Shown piece after piece: positions 34,681 to 43,331 of a DNA stretch of 64,000 nucleotides. How positions within the stretch are numbered: position 1 is the stretch's first letter; each line of letters opens with the position of its first letter. A program made the translations under genes and the position numbers. Below the pieces are notes generated by a model. It made no database searches. It worked only from the letters and a program-made list of their open reading frames with translations, and was not told the origin of the DNA. This DNA comes from DASZHJ01 sp035541215 (GTDB lineage: Bacteria; Pseudomonadota; Alphaproteobacteria; ATCC43930; CGMCC-115725), in the NCBI GenBank assembly GCA_035541215.1, contig DATKNV010000125.1:1-64000 (forward strand), given 5' to 3'.

Positions 34681-35637
34681 ATGCCGAGCATCAACTCGAA
34701 CTGCCGTCGCTCCTGGCGCCCCATGGCGCTGTTTGCGGCGCTCGCATTTGCTCTGGTCGCAGCCTCCGGCGCAGCGGAGGCGGCGAAATCCAAAACCTCC
34801 GTCCCGACCTTCGCCTCGCCGGAGGAGGCCTTCGGGAAATTCGCGGACGCGATCAAGACCAACGATACCGCGACGATAATCAAGGTGCTGGGGCCGGACG
34901 CCAAGGGGCTCGTCGGCTCGGGCGATCCCGTCGCGGACAAGACCGCCCGCGAGAAATTCGCGGCGGAATACGCGGCGGCCAACAAGATCGTGAAGAAGGG
35001 CGACGACCAGGCGGTTCTGGTAATCGGCAGCGACGAGTGGCCCTTCCCGATCCCCGTGGTCAAGACCGGCACCACCTGGCACTTCGACGTCAAGGCCGGC
35101 AAGGAGGAGATCCTCAATCGCCGGATCGGCGGCAACGAGCTCGACACGATCCAGGTGTGCCTCGCCTACGTCGACGCGCAGCGGGAATACGCGACCAAGG
35201 ACCGGAACCACGACGGCTTCATCGAGTACGCGCAGAAATTCCTGAGCAGCCCGGGCAAGCAGGATGGCCTCTATTGGCCGGCTGAAAACGGCGCGGAGGA
35301 GAGTCCGCTGGGCCCGGGCATGGTGCGCGCTCAAGCGCAGGGATATGCCTTCAAGCAGGGCCAGCGCACGCCCTATCACGGCTATTACTACAAGATCCTG
35401 AAGGCCCAGGGGCCGCACGCTCCGGGCGGAGCCCAGGACTACGTGATCAGGGGACGCATGATCGGCGGCTTCGCGCTGGTAGCTTATCCCGCGCAATACG
35501 GTTCGTCAGGGATCATGACGTTCATCGTCAACTATGACGGCATCGTCTACCAGAAGGACCTCGGGCCCAATACCACCGCGATCGCGGACGGCATGACTCG
35601 CTACGATCCCGGCAAGGGCTGGACCAAGGCTCAATAG
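34681..35637 (+). CDS. DUF2950 secreted protein
   Basis: 318 residues from the ATG at 34681 with GAGGAAGCC upstream. A signal peptide ends near ASGAAEAAK. Family features are FASPEEAFGKFADAIKTND, ILNRRIGGNELDTIQVCLAY, REYATKDRNHDGFIEYAQKF, TPYHGYYYKILKAQG and MTFIVNYDGIVYQKDLG. DUF2950 and DUF3300 genes usually occur together, as here, implying a joint envelope function that is not characterised. No catalytic motif is evident. Confidence 0.9.
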   Translation: MPSINSNCRRSWRPMALFAALAFALVAASGAAEAAKSKTSVPTFASPEEAFGKFADAIKTNDTATIIKVLGPDAKGLVGSGDPVADKTAREKFAAEYAAANKIVKKGDDQAVLVIGSDEWPFPIPVVKTGTTWHFDVKAGKEEILNRRIGGNELDTIQVCLAYVDAQREYATKDRNHDGFIEYAQKFLSSPGKQDGLYWPAENGAEESPLGPGMVRAQAQGYAFKQGQRTPYHGYYYKILKAQGPHAPGGAQDYVIRGRMIGGFALVAYPAQYGSSGIMTFIVNYDGIVYQKDLGPNTTAIADGMTRYDPGKGWTKAQ

Positions 35638-35655
35638 GACTGTCGCCGTCTACAG

Positions 35656-35672
35656 AGGGGCGATTTCGTAGG
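35656..35672 (+). promoter_or_regulatory. Relative of recurring intergenic motif, also overlapping an RBS
   Basis: AGGGGCGATTTCGTAGG preceded by CTACAG. It shares GATTTCGTAGG exactly with the minus strand at 26371-26384, in the response regulator/kinase promoter region. The GTAGGAGG end also serves as ribosome site of the gene at 35680, so the resemblance could be partly accidental. Confidence 0.2.
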
Positions 35673-35679
35673 AGGACAC

Positions 35680-36147
35680 ATGGCCGAGAAAGGTAAGGGA
35701 CCCCCGAAAGCCGGAGCCGCGAAGGTGCCCTCGGCCGCCGATCTGCGGAAGCTCGGCGCCCAGCGCGAGGCGGTGAAAGCCGCCGAGGCCGACCGGCAAA
35801 TGGAGGCCGAGGAGGAGCGCAAGAAGAAGCTCATCGCGGAATTGTCGGCGCGGAAAGTAACGCCGGATCGCATGCAGAACGCGATCCGCATCCTCCGCGA
35901 GCTCGCCACCGCCGGCCAGAACGAGGTCATGGTGCTGCGCTTCCCGAACGACCTCTGCACCGATGGCGGCCGCGCGATCAACAATTCCGAGGCGACTTGG
36001 CCGCAGACCCTCAGGGGCTTCCCGCGCGAGGTCTACGAGACCTGGGCCAAGGAGTTCAAGGACAAGGGCTACCGGATGACCGCGAAGATCGTGGACTTCC
36101 CCGGCGGGAAGCCCGGCGACGTCGGCATCTACATGAGCTGGGACTGA
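35680..36147 (+). CDS. Hypothetical protein with N-terminal coiled coil
   Basis: 155 residues with TAGGAGGAC just upstream. A charged helical segment, about residues 18-55 (DLRKLGAQREAVKAAEADRQ, then EEERKKKLIAEL), likely forms a coiled coil. A compact domain follows with ILRELATAGQNEVMVLRFPN and WPQTLRGFPREVYETWAKEF, ending GGKPGDVGIYMSWD. No signal peptide, so cytoplasmic. Similar short proteins are common in alphaproteobacteria, but I know no function. It follows DUF2950 after 42 nt and may be co-transcribed. Confidence 0.75.
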   Translation: MAEKGKGPPKAGAAKVPSAADLRKLGAQREAVKAAEADRQMEAEEERKKKLIAELSARKVTPDRMQNAIRILRELATAGQNEVMVLRFPNDLCTDGGRAINNSEATWPQTLRGFPREVYETWAKEFKDKGYRMTAKIVDFPGGKPGDVGIYMSWD

Positions 36148-36163
36148 GCCCGGAGACCCCGAC

Positions 36164-36799
36164 TCAGGGCTTGCCGAGCCGGGAGATCGCGGCGGCCATG
36201 TCGCGGCTCAGCGCCAGGAGATCGGCGTTCATGGCGGAGATCATGGCGTCGTAGGCGTCCCTGCCGCCGCCGGCGGCCGCGCTCGCGGTTTCGCGGTAGC
36301 TCGCGCGCTGCATCGTCAGGACCTTGTCCTTCCCGGGATTTGCGACGCTCCAGAACACGTCGAGCACGACGCTGCCGTCCACGTCCTGCTCGAAGCGCGT
36401 CACGTCCATGCTCACCTGATAGTCGATCGGCGCAATGCCCTTCCAGGGATATACCGAGACGCGGTCGGTGGCGAGGAGATTGCCGAGATTGGCCGCGAGC
36501 ACGCGCGTGATGTTGTCGTTGAGATCGCCGCCCCATTGCTCGAACTCGTTCTGCTCGAGGCTGTTGGCGGCGATGCGGCTCACAACCTGCGGCCGGTCGA
36601 GGTATTTGGGGAGCGTGACCGGCCCGACGCCGACGGCGAGGCCGGTCGGCGAGGCCGGCTGGGTCTTGGGCGCGGTCGCCGTGAGGACGTAGAGGTGCAC
36701 GGGCTTGCTGCTGCCGCAGCCCGCGAGCGGGAGCAGCAAGAGCGACCCTGCCATGAGGGTCAAGCAGAGACTGCGCATGGTGGGGACTCCCGGTTTCAT
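36164..36799 (-). CDS. ABC-transport auxiliary lipoprotein (PqiC/DUF330-like)
   Basis: 211 residues. A lipobox, LLPLAGC, places the lipidated cysteine at residue 28. The mature domain (VHLYVLTATAP, VGPVTLPKYLDRPQVVSRI, WGGDLNDNITRVLAANLGNL) matches the auxiliary lipoproteins of MCE transport systems. Its ATG overlaps the stop of the MCE gene (36796-36799), so translation is coupled and this start is preferred over the ATG at 36778. It probably docks the MCE complex at the outer membrane. Confidence 0.87.
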   Translation of the reverse strand: MKPGVPTMRSLCLTLMAGSLLLLPLAGCGSSKPVHLYVLTATAPKTQPASPTGLAVGVGPVTLPKYLDRPQVVSRIAANSLEQNEFEQWGGDLNDNITRVLAANLGNLLATDRVSVYPWKGIAPIDYQVSMDVTRFEQDVDGSVVLDVFWSVANPGKDKVLTMQRASYRETASAAAGGGRDAYDAMISAMNADLLALSRDMAAAISRLGKP

Positions 36800-37770
36800 T
36801 TCTTGCCCGTCAGCAATGCGTTGGGATTGCGTTGGATGTACTCCGCGAAGGCGCGGATCGACGCCGCGGTCGCGCGCAAGTCCTGCAGCGTCTGAGTGAT
36901 CTCGACATAGACCGGCGAGTCCGGCTTCAGGATCCGCTGCGCGCCGCGCAGCGTCGCGTCGGCTTGATCGAGCGCGGTGCCGGCCTTGTTCATGACCGCC
37001 AACGCGGCGGAGACGAGCTTCGGAAGGTCGGCATCGGCGCTCTCGATCAGCTTTTGCGCATCGACGAGGGTCTTGTTGGCCTGATCGGAGGTCCCGATGA
37101 CGCTGTTGGAGATCGGCGCCACCTGCGCATTGACGCTCTGCAGCAGCGTGCGCGCATCGGCGATCGCTTGGCGCGCCTCCTTCACGGTCTGATCGGAGTC
37201 GCGCACCGTCGAGAGGATCTCGCTCGAGATCTGATCCAGCGGAAGCTGATTGATCTTGTTGATGAGGCTCGTGATGCTCGCCCTCAGCACGTCCATGCTC
37301 GAGGGAACCGTCGGCACTTCCGGCACGCTGGTGTCCGCACCCACGAGCCGCACCGGCGTCTCCGGATGGAAATCGAGATCGACGCTCACCTGACCCGTGA
37401 CCAGCGACTGGACCTGGAGCTGCGCCCGCAAGCCGCGATCGATGAGCGCCTTCAAATTCTTGGTGCTTCGCTCGCCCGTGATGATCTCGACGCGCTCGGG
37501 CTCGATCTCGGCATAGACGGGGATGAGCAGCTGCTGCTTGTTCACGTCGTAGTGGATGATGATGTTGGTGACCTGGCCGATCTTGATGCCGCGGAACGTG
37601 ACGGGCGAGCCGACCTCGAGACCCGAGAGCGAGCCCTCGAAATAGAGCACGCCTCTCACCTTCGGCTTGAAGTATTGGCCGCCGCCGAAGGCGAGGAGGC
37701 CGACGACGAAGAGCGCGATCGCGCCGACGACGAAGGCGCCGATGAGCTTGGGGTTGGATCGCTTGGCCAC
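36796..37770 (-). CDS. mlaD: MlaD-family MCE substrate-binding protein
   Basis: 324 residues. One N-terminal membrane helix (FVVGAIALFVVGLLAFGG) and then an MCE domain at about 38-118: RGVLYFEGSLSGLEVGSPVT, FRGIKIGQVTNIII. The long C-terminal part is helical, with LPKLVSAALAVMNKAGTALD and many Ala/Gln/Asp heptads, as in MCE proteins that build a tube across the periplasm. It binds lipid and works with the MlaF/MlaE pair upstream, 10 nt away. Length is greater than E. coli MlaD (183), closer to PqiB/YebT-style single-MCE proteins of alphaproteobacteria. Confidence 0.9.
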   Translation of the reverse strand: MAKRSNPKLIGAFVVGAIALFVVGLLAFGGGQYFKPKVRGVLYFEGSLSGLEVGSPVTFRGIKIGQVTNIIIHYDVNKQQLLIPVYAEIEPERVEIITGERSTKNLKALIDRGLRAQLQVQSLVTGQVSVDLDFHPETPVRLVGADTSVPEVPTVPSSMDVLRASITSLINKINQLPLDQISSEILSTVRDSDQTVKEARQAIADARTLLQSVNAQVAPISNSVIGTSDQANKTLVDAQKLIESADADLPKLVSAALAVMNKAGTALDQADATLRGAQRILKPDSPVYVEITQTLQDLRATAASIRAFAEYIQRNPNALLTGKK

Positions 37771-37780
37771 GGGGATGCTC

Positions 37781-38584
37781 CTATCTGGCCGGCTCCGCCG
37801 GCCCGCTTTCGAGGCCCCCGCGCAGCAGGAAATTCCGCACCTTGGGGTCCGGGCACTCGTCGCGCAGCGTCTTGGGGTTGCCCTGCGCGATCATCGTCTT
37901 GGTGTCGGCGTCCAGGAAGACGGAGTTGTCGCCGATCGCGAAGATGCTCGGAAGCTCGTGCGTGACGACCGCGATGGTGGCGCCGAGACTGTCGCGCAGC
38001 TCCAGGATGAGATCGTCGAGAAGGCGCGAGCTGATGGGATCGAGGCCGGCCGAGGGCTCGTCGAAGAAGAGTATCTCCGGGTCGAGCGCCATGGCGCGCG
38101 CGAGGCCCGCGCGCTTGCGCATGCCGCCGCTGATCTCCGAGGGATAGAAATCCTCGAAGCCCTTGAGCCCGACGAGCGCGAGCTTGAGCGAGGCGATGCG
38201 GAGGATCTCCTTGGGCGCGAGATCCGTGAACTCCCCGAGCGGCAGGCCGACGTTCTCCGCGAGCGTCATGGAGCTCCAGAGCGCGCCGCTCTGGTAGAGG
38301 ATGCCGAAGCGGCGCATGAGGAGGCGCTGGCGCTCGGGGTCGACGCGCCAGAAATCCTCGCCGCCGAGCAGCACGTCGCCACGCGCGGGCCGCATCAGGC
38401 CCACGAGATGCTTCAGGAGCGTGCTCTTGCCGCAGCCGCTGCCGCCCATGATGATGAAGACCTCGCCGCGGCGGATCGTGAAGTTCAGGTTGCGCTGGAT
38501 CACGAAGTCGCCATAGGCCATGTCGAGATTGCGCACGGTGATGTGCGCCTCGCGCTCGGCCGGCGCCTCAGATGCCGAGGGCAT
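37781..38584 (-). CDS. mlaF: MlaF-like ABC transporter ATP-binding protein
   Basis: 267 residues. Walker A is MGGSGCGKSTLLKHLVGL, the signature SEISGGMRKRAGLARAMALD, Walker B ILFFDEPSAGLDPISS and the switch histidine VVTHELPS. The SGGMRKRAGLARA signature is typical of MlaF and Mkl ATPases. It powers lipid movement between inner and outer membranes. Its start overlaps the mlaE stop by 17 nt. Confidence 0.93.
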   Translation of the reverse strand: MPSASEAPAEREAHITVRNLDMAYGDFVIQRNLNFTIRRGEVFIIMGGSGCGKSTLLKHLVGLMRPARGDVLLGGEDFWRVDPERQRLLMRRFGILYQSGALWSSMTLAENVGLPLGEFTDLAPKEILRIASLKLALVGLKGFEDFYPSEISGGMRKRAGLARAMALDPEILFFDEPSAGLDPISSRLLDDLILELRDSLGATIAVVTHELPSIFAIGDNSVFLDADTKTMIAQGNPKTLRDECPDPKVRNFLLRGGLESGPAEPAR

Positions 38585-39728
38585 CGGTCACGACGGCGAA
38601 GATGCCATCCGTCACGATGATGAAGACGATCGCGGTGACGACGGCGGAGGTGGCCGCGAGCCCGACCGAGGAGGCGCTGCGGCCGCACTGGATGCCGCGC
38701 ATGCAGCCGGAGATCGCGACGAGGATGCCGAAGATCGCCGCCTTGGTGAGGCCGACCGTGAAGTCCCCGAGATGGACGCCGTTGATGGTCTCGTTCACGT
38801 ACTCGGTCACGGAGAGGCCGAGCATGCCCACGCCGACCACCCCGCCCCCCAGGAGGCCCAGCAGGTTCGCGTAGATCGCGAGCAGCGGCATCATCACGAT
38901 GAGCGCGATCATCCGCGGCAGGACCAGGAAATCCATGGGAGAGAGGCCGAAGGTCGTGAGCGCGTCGATCTCCTCGTTCACCTGCATGGTGCCGAGCTGG
39001 GCCGCGAAAGCGGCGCCGGTGCGGCCGGACATGATGATCGCGGTCATGAGCGCGCCCATCTCGCGGGCCATGGCGATCCCCACGAGATCGGCGACGTAGA
39101 TCTGGGCGCCGAACTGCTTGAGCTGCACCGCGCCCACGAAGGCGAGGATGAGGCCGACGAGGAAGGAAATGAGCGTGACGATCGGGAGCGCCGCTGCCCC
39201 GCACTCGTAGATGACTTCGACGAGATCGACGCGGCGGAAGCGGGCGCGGCCCACGAAGAGGCGCGCCAGGGACTGCATGGCCTCGCCGAGGAACTTGAGC
39301 ATCTCCCCGGCCGCGCGCCAGAGCGTCTGCGTCTCGCCGCCGACCAGCGTCAGGAAATCGGGCCGCTTCTCCGTCCGCCGCGCGCCCTGGCGCTCGGGAA
39401 CGGCGGTGGCGAGCTTCAGGAGACGGCGCGCGCCCTCCGGCAGGTTTCCGGGATCGAGCTCGATCTCGCGCGCGCGGCAGAGCTCGGCGAGGCCCGTCAG
39501 GAACGCGAGGAGACCGCTATCCCAGGCCGAGAGCCCCGAGGCATCGAGGGCGAGCCGGCGCGGCCGCGCCGTCGCGGCCAGGCGCTGCTCGACCGTTTCG
39601 GTCGTCGGCAGGCCGTGCGCGAGCTTCCAGTTGCCCGCGAGCTGCAGCACCAGCGTCCCGTCGCCGCCGCCGCCCAGGCTCAGTCTCGGCGCTCCCGGCG
39701 CCGTCTCCGCTTGCTTGCCGGCCCGCAC
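38568..39728 (-). CDS. mlaE: MlaE-like ABC permease with N-terminal STAS domain
   Basis: 386 residues from a GTG at 39728. Residues 1-110 form a STAS-like domain (LVLQLAGNWKLAHGLPTTET, RRLALDASGLSAWDSGLLAF) that in E. coli is the separate protein MlaB; here it is fused to the permease. The membrane part has about five helices with the MlaE signatures FRRVDLVEVIYECGAAALPI and MREMGALMTAIIMSGRTGAA-like text (actual: AREMGALMTAIIMSGRTG). It is the first gene of the mlaE-F-D-lipoprotein operon. Such fusions are known in alphaproteobacteria. Confidence 0.9.
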   Translation of the reverse strand: MRAGKQAETAPGAPRLSLGGGGDGTLVLQLAGNWKLAHGLPTTETVEQRLAATARPRRLALDASGLSAWDSGLLAFLTGLAELCRAREIELDPGNLPEGARRLLKLATAVPERQGARRTEKRPDFLTLVGGETQTLWRAAGEMLKFLGEAMQSLARLFVGRARFRRVDLVEVIYECGAAALPIVTLISFLVGLILAFVGAVQLKQFGAQIYVADLVGIAMAREMGALMTAIIMSGRTGAAFAAQLGTMQVNEEIDALTTFGLSPMDFLVLPRMIALIVMMPLLAIYANLLGLLGGGVVGVGMLGLSVTEYVNETINGVHLGDFTVGLTKAAIFGILVAISGCMRGIQCGRSASSVGLAATSAVVTAIVFIIVTDGIFAVVTDALGI

Positions 39729-39855
39729 CTTGCCACCGCCCTTTCGCCGCCCGTCGACACCGGGGGAAGGCTAGAATCCCGTGCGGCGGTCGGCCGACCC
39801 ATCGGTCGGTCACCCGATTTTCCGGGCTTTCTTGCAGTAGCGGACGCTCTGGAGC

Positions 39856-41040
39856 TCAGCTCCGGGATCGCACGCCCCCGCTAAACGCGCGCAGCAGTAG
39901 GAATCCGGCGATCGCCGAGAGCCCGCTGCCCAGCAGGACGCCCATCCGAACCAGCGGCTCGTAAGCGGGCTCCTCGAAGGCGAGGGCGCCGATGAAGAGG
40001 CTCATCGTGAAACCGACGCCCGTGAGCAGCGCCATGCCATAGAACTGCCGCCAATTGAGCCCGTCCGGAAGCCGGCCGACGCCGAGCCGCACGGATGCCC
40101 AGACCGCCCCCACGACGCCGATCTGCTTCCCGAAGAAGAGCCCGCAGGCGATGCCGAGCGGGACCGGCTCGAGGAGGCTCGCCCAGGTTAGTCCCTCGAA
40201 GTGGATGCCGGCATTGCCGAAGGCGAAGATCGGCAGGATGCAGAAAGATACCCAGGGATGGAGCGCATGCTCGAGGCGGTGCGATGGCGACTCCTCGTGA
40301 GGACCGACGCCGCGAAGGGGAACGGCAAGTCCGACCGCGACGCCCGCGAGCGTCGCGTGGACGCCCGATTTGAGCACGCAGACCCAGAGAAAGAGCCCGA
40401 TCAGGACGTAGGGTGCGAGGCGACGGACGCCCGCGAGATTGAGCGCCAGCAGGGCCGCAACGAAGACGCCCGCGAGCGCGAGCGCCGGCAGCGCGAGCTC
40501 CTCGGTATAGAGGATCGCGATGATCCCGATGGCGCCGAGATCGTCGATGATCGCGAGCGCGAGCAGGAAGACCCGGAGCGCAGAGGGGACGCGCGGCCCC
40601 GCGAGCGCGAGCAGGCCCAGCGCGAAGGCGATGTCCGTTGCGCAGGGGACCGCCCAGCCCCGCAGCGCCTCCGCTTCTCCCGCGACGAAGCCGGCATAGA
40701 CGAGCGCCGGCGCGGCCATGCCCCCGATCGCGGCCAAGCAAGGGAGGACCGCTTGGCGCAGATCCGAGAGGCCGCCTTCCCGTACCTCGCGCTTGATCTC
40801 GAGCCCCACGAACAGGAAGAAGATCGCCATCAAGCCGTCGTTGATCCAGAGCAGCAGCGGCTTGTCGATCTCGACCGCGCCCACGCGCACCGACGCCGGC
40901 AGGTCGAGAAACCCGACGTAGAGCGGCTCGAGCGCGGAGTTGGCAACGATGAGCGCGGCCGCCGTCGCGGCCATCAGCACCACGCCGCCGCCCGCCTCGC
41001 TGCGCAGGAAGGCACCGATTTTCAGCAGCGCATTCGGCAT
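39856..41040 (-). CDS. nhaA: Na+/H+ antiporter NhaA
   Basis: 394 residues from the ATG at 41040 with GGGAG 5 nt upstream. Around twelve helices. Key blocks: WINDGLMAIFFLFVGLEIKR, the cytoplasmic funnel residues in GWAVPCATDIAFALGLLALA (Asp of ATDIAF), and the ion-binding pair in LLALAIIDDLGAI (the DD of helix V). KSGVHATLAGVAVGL and LLTGVGFTMSLFIG complete the fold. It exchanges Na+ or Li+ for protons in pH and salt homeostasis. It is divergent from scoA across 148 nt that contain a motif copy. Confidence 0.95.
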   Translation of the reverse strand: MPNALLKIGAFLRSEAGGGVVLMAATAAALIVANSALEPLYVGFLDLPASVRVGAVEIDKPLLLWINDGLMAIFFLFVGLEIKREVREGGLSDLRQAVLPCLAAIGGMAAPALVYAGFVAGEAEALRGWAVPCATDIAFALGLLALAGPRVPSALRVFLLALAIIDDLGAIGIIAILYTEELALPALALAGVFVAALLALNLAGVRRLAPYVLIGLFLWVCVLKSGVHATLAGVAVGLAVPLRGVGPHEESPSHRLEHALHPWVSFCILPIFAFGNAGIHFEGLTWASLLEPVPLGIACGLFFGKQIGVVGAVWASVRLGVGRLPDGLNWRQFYGMALLTGVGFTMSLFIGALAFEEPAYEPLVRMGVLLGSGLSAIAGFLLLRAFSGGVRSRS

Positions 41041-41121
41041 CGACACTCCCGCTGATGGAGCGCCGCCAGTCTTGAGGAGCGCTCGACCGATTGCAACCAT
41101 GCGATTGGGACCCGGGATTAC

Positions 41122-41139
41122 GGGATTCGCTCGATACCC
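41122..41139 (-). promoter_or_regulatory. Recurring intergenic motif, nhaA/scoA copy
   Basis: The minus strand reads GGGTATCGAGCGAATCCC. GGGTAT at the left and AATCCC at the right make an imperfect dyad. It lies in the divergent region between nhaA and scoA. A second partial copy, CCGGGATTACGGGATTCG, overlaps it on the plus strand from 41112. Confidence 0.38.
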
Positions 41140-41188
41140 GCGACACCGGCGATTCCCATAATCCAGAAGGGGGACGTCCGGAGGATGC

Positions 41189-41833
41189 ATGGAGACGATT
41201 TCTCTCGAGAGCGCCGTCGCCAAGATCCCCGATGGCGCGAGCCTCATGATCGGCGGCTTCATGGCCGTCGGCACGCCCGAGCGCGCCGTCGACGAGATCG
41301 TCCGCCAGGGCAAGCGCGGCCTCACGGTAATCGCCAACGACACCGCGAGCCCCGGCAAGGGCATCGGCAAGCTCGTCGACGCGAAGCTCCTGCGCAAGGC
41401 CGTCGTGAGTCACATCGGCCTCAACCCCGAGACGCAGCGGCAGATGATGGCAAGCGAGCTCGAGGTCGAGCTGGTGCCGCAGGGAACGCTCATCGAGCGC
41501 ATCCGCGCCGCGGGCTTCGGGCTCGGCGGCGTGCTCACGCCCACGGGCGTGGGCACCGTCGTCGAGGAGGGCAAGCGCACGATCGAGGTCGAGGGCAGGA
41601 AGTTTCTGGTGGAGCCCCCGATCCGCGCGGACTTCGCGCTCGTCCACGCCTTCCTCGCGGATTATTACGGCAACCTCTCCTACGCGCTCACCGCCCGCAA
41701 CTTCAATCCCGTGATCGCCATGGCCGGCGCGACCGTCATCGTCACGGCCGACAACATCGTGCCCGTCGGCGTGATCGCGCCCGACCACGTCGTGACGCCC
41801 GGAGCGATCGTCGACTACCTCATCGGAAACTAG
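41189..41833 (+). CDS. scoA: 3-oxoacid CoA-transferase subunit A
   Basis: 214 residues. Typical alpha-subunit blocks are DGASLMIGGFMAVGTPERAV near the start, VVSHIGLNPETQRQMMASEL, LVPQGTLIERIRAAGFGLGG and the C-terminal ITADNIVP-like region (VTADNIVPVGVIAPD HVVTPG). With subunit B, 10 nt downstream, it moves CoA from succinyl-CoA or acetyl-CoA to a 3-oxo acid such as acetoacetate, or acts as AtoDA on short acids. Acetoacetate use for polyhydroxybutyrate or leucine breakdown would fit, but no partner genes are adjacent. Confidence 0.9.
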   Translation: METISLESAVAKIPDGASLMIGGFMAVGTPERAVDEIVRQGKRGLTVIANDTASPGKGIGKLVDAKLLRKAVVSHIGLNPETQRQMMASELEVELVPQGTLIERIRAAGFGLGGVLTPTGVGTVVEEGKRTIEVEGRKFLVEPPIRADFALVHAFLADYYGNLSYALTARNFNPVIAMAGATVIVTADNIVPVGVIAPDHVVTPGAIVDYLIGN

Positions 41834-41843
41834 CGAGCCCGAA

Positions 41844-42494
41844 ATGGACGCCCAGACCGTCATCGCCAAGCGCATCGCGCGAGAGCTCAAGCCGGGCATG
41901 CTCGTCAATCTCGGCATCGGCATCCCAACCCTCGTCGCGAATTACGTGCCCGCGGGGACCCAGATCTTCTTCCAGTCCGAGAACGGCCTCATCGGCACGG
42001 GTCCGGTCCCCGAGCCCGGCATGGCGCATCCGATGCTGACGGACGCGGGCGGCCGTCCGGTGACGGCGCTCCCGGGCGCCTGCAGCTTCGACAGCGCGAT
42101 GTCCTTCGGCCTGATCCGCGGCGGACATCTCGACGTGACCGTCCTCGGCGGCCTGCAGGTCGACGAGACCGGGCTCCTCGCGAACTGGATGATCCCCAAG
42201 AAGATGGTGCCGGGAATGGGCGGCGCCATGGATCTCGTCACCGGCGCCAAGCGCGTGATCGTGGCAATGCAGCACTCCGCCAAAGGCAAGGCCAAGATCG
42301 TGAAGCGTTGCTCGCTGCCGCTGACCTCCGCGCGCCCGGTCGATCTCGTGGTGACGGAGCTCGCGGTGATCGCCTTCCCCGATGGACGCGCGACGCTGCT
42401 CGAGACCGCGCCCGGCGTCAGCGTCGAGGCGGCGGTCGCGGCGACGGAAGCCAGGCTCGAGCTTCCGGAGTCGATCATGGAAATGTCGCTCTAG
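41844..42494 (+). CDS. scoB: 3-oxoacid CoA-transferase subunit B
   Basis: 216 residues. The catalytic glutamate that carries CoA lies in FQSENGLIGTGP. Other family blocks are MLVNLGIGIPTLVANYVP, GGHLDVTVLGGLQVDETG and MQHSAKGKAKIVKRCSLPLT. Both residues and length are normal, so an active heterodimer with the subunit at 41189 is expected. A small membrane-protein gene follows after 32 nt. Confidence 0.92.
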   Translation: MDAQTVIAKRIARELKPGMLVNLGIGIPTLVANYVPAGTQIFFQSENGLIGTGPVPEPGMAHPMLTDAGGRPVTALPGACSFDSAMSFGLIRGGHLDVTVLGGLQVDETGLLANWMIPKKMVPGMGGAMDLVTGAKRVIVAMQHSAKGKAKIVKRCSLPLTSARPVDLVVTELAVIAFPDGRATLLETAPGVSVEAAVAATEARLELPESIMEMSL

Positions 42495-42526
42495 GGAATG
42501 CGGGTCCGCGCGGAGGGGGCGCGCCG

Positions 42527-43177
42527 ATGATCTCGCGGTATCTCGATCCCGAGGACGCGGCGGCCGAGATTCTTTTCGGCCTCATCATGGCGCTCACCTT
42601 CACGCTCGGCGCGACGCTCGTCACGGAGGCCGGGCCCGACCGCTTCCGCGAGATCGTCTACGGCACCGTTACCTGCAACCTCGCCTGGGGCGTGATCGAC
42701 GGCGCCCTCTATGTTCTCTCGGACCTGTTCGAGCTCGGCCGCAGGGGAATGCGGATCAACGAGGTGAGAGCGGCGGCGAGCCGGGCCGAGGCGATGGCGA
42801 GAATTCGCGAGGCCTTCCACGACAAATTCGCGGCGGTCACCACTTCCGAGGAGCGCCAGCGCCTTTACGCGGAGATTCACCGGCTCGTGCTGCGGATGGA
42901 GGTGCCGCCGCGGCGTCCCACGCGGGAAAGCCTCGCGGGAGCGGCGGCCGTCTTCGTCCTCGTCTCCGCCACGAGCCTGCCGGTCCTGCTGCCGGGGCTC
43001 CTCCTGGGGAATACCGCGGTCGCTCTCGAAATCTCCAACGGATTGCTGATCATCGGCCTCTTCGCCACCGGCTATGCGATGGCGCGGGCCGTCGAGGACC
43101 GCCCGATCCTGCTGGGCGTGGCGATGGCGGCGTTAGGCTTGGTTCTCGTGGCACTCGCCAAGGCCCTCGGAGGATGA
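42527..43177 (+). CDS. VIT-family-like membrane protein
   Basis: 216 residues from the ATG at 42527; the frame reaches further back into scoB in another frame and is not real there. Two N-terminal helices (AAAEILFGLIMALTFTLGA and the helix around VTCNLAWGVIDGALYVLSD) are followed by a charged cytoplasmic segment and three C-terminal helices. This layout resembles VIT/CCC1 iron-manganese transporters, but the metal-binding cytoplasmic residues are not obvious. Family assignment is therefore tentative. It is the last gene before the transposon. Confidence 0.6.
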   Translation: MISRYLDPEDAAAEILFGLIMALTFTLGATLVTEAGPDRFREIVYGTVTCNLAWGVIDGALYVLSDLFELGRRGMRINEVRAAASRAEAMARIREAFHDKFAAVTTSEERQRLYAEIHRLVLRMEVPPRRPTRESLAGAAAVFVLVSATSLPVLLPGLLLGNTAVALEISNGLLIIGLFATGYAMARAVEDRPILLGVAMAALGLVLVALAKALGG

Positions 43178-43261
43178 CGGGCGGCCCGAGGGCCTCGCGA
43201 GCCAGGAGGACCGGGAGAACCTGGGCGTCTCGCACAAGCGTCCGGAACCCGGCCCCTAGGG

Positions 43262-43285
43262 GGGAATTATCACCTTGACTCAGCA
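43262..43285 (+). repeat. Left terminal inverted repeat of the transposon
   Basis: 24 bp identical to the reverse complement of 46639-46662, starting GGGAATTATCACCTTGACTC and ending AGCA. It is preceded by CCCTAGGG. The transposase start codon is 47 nt inside the repeat. Confidence 0.9.
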
Positions 43286-43331
43286 AATGGCCTAGTGTAC
43301 GTTTCCCCGCAAGGTGTTAGGGGAAACGGCC

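Noticed and set aside
43178..43261. A gene interrupted by the transposon
   Set aside because: Joining the sequence left of 43262 to that right of 46662 does not rebuild a recognisable coding frame; the insertion seems to be in an intergenic region.
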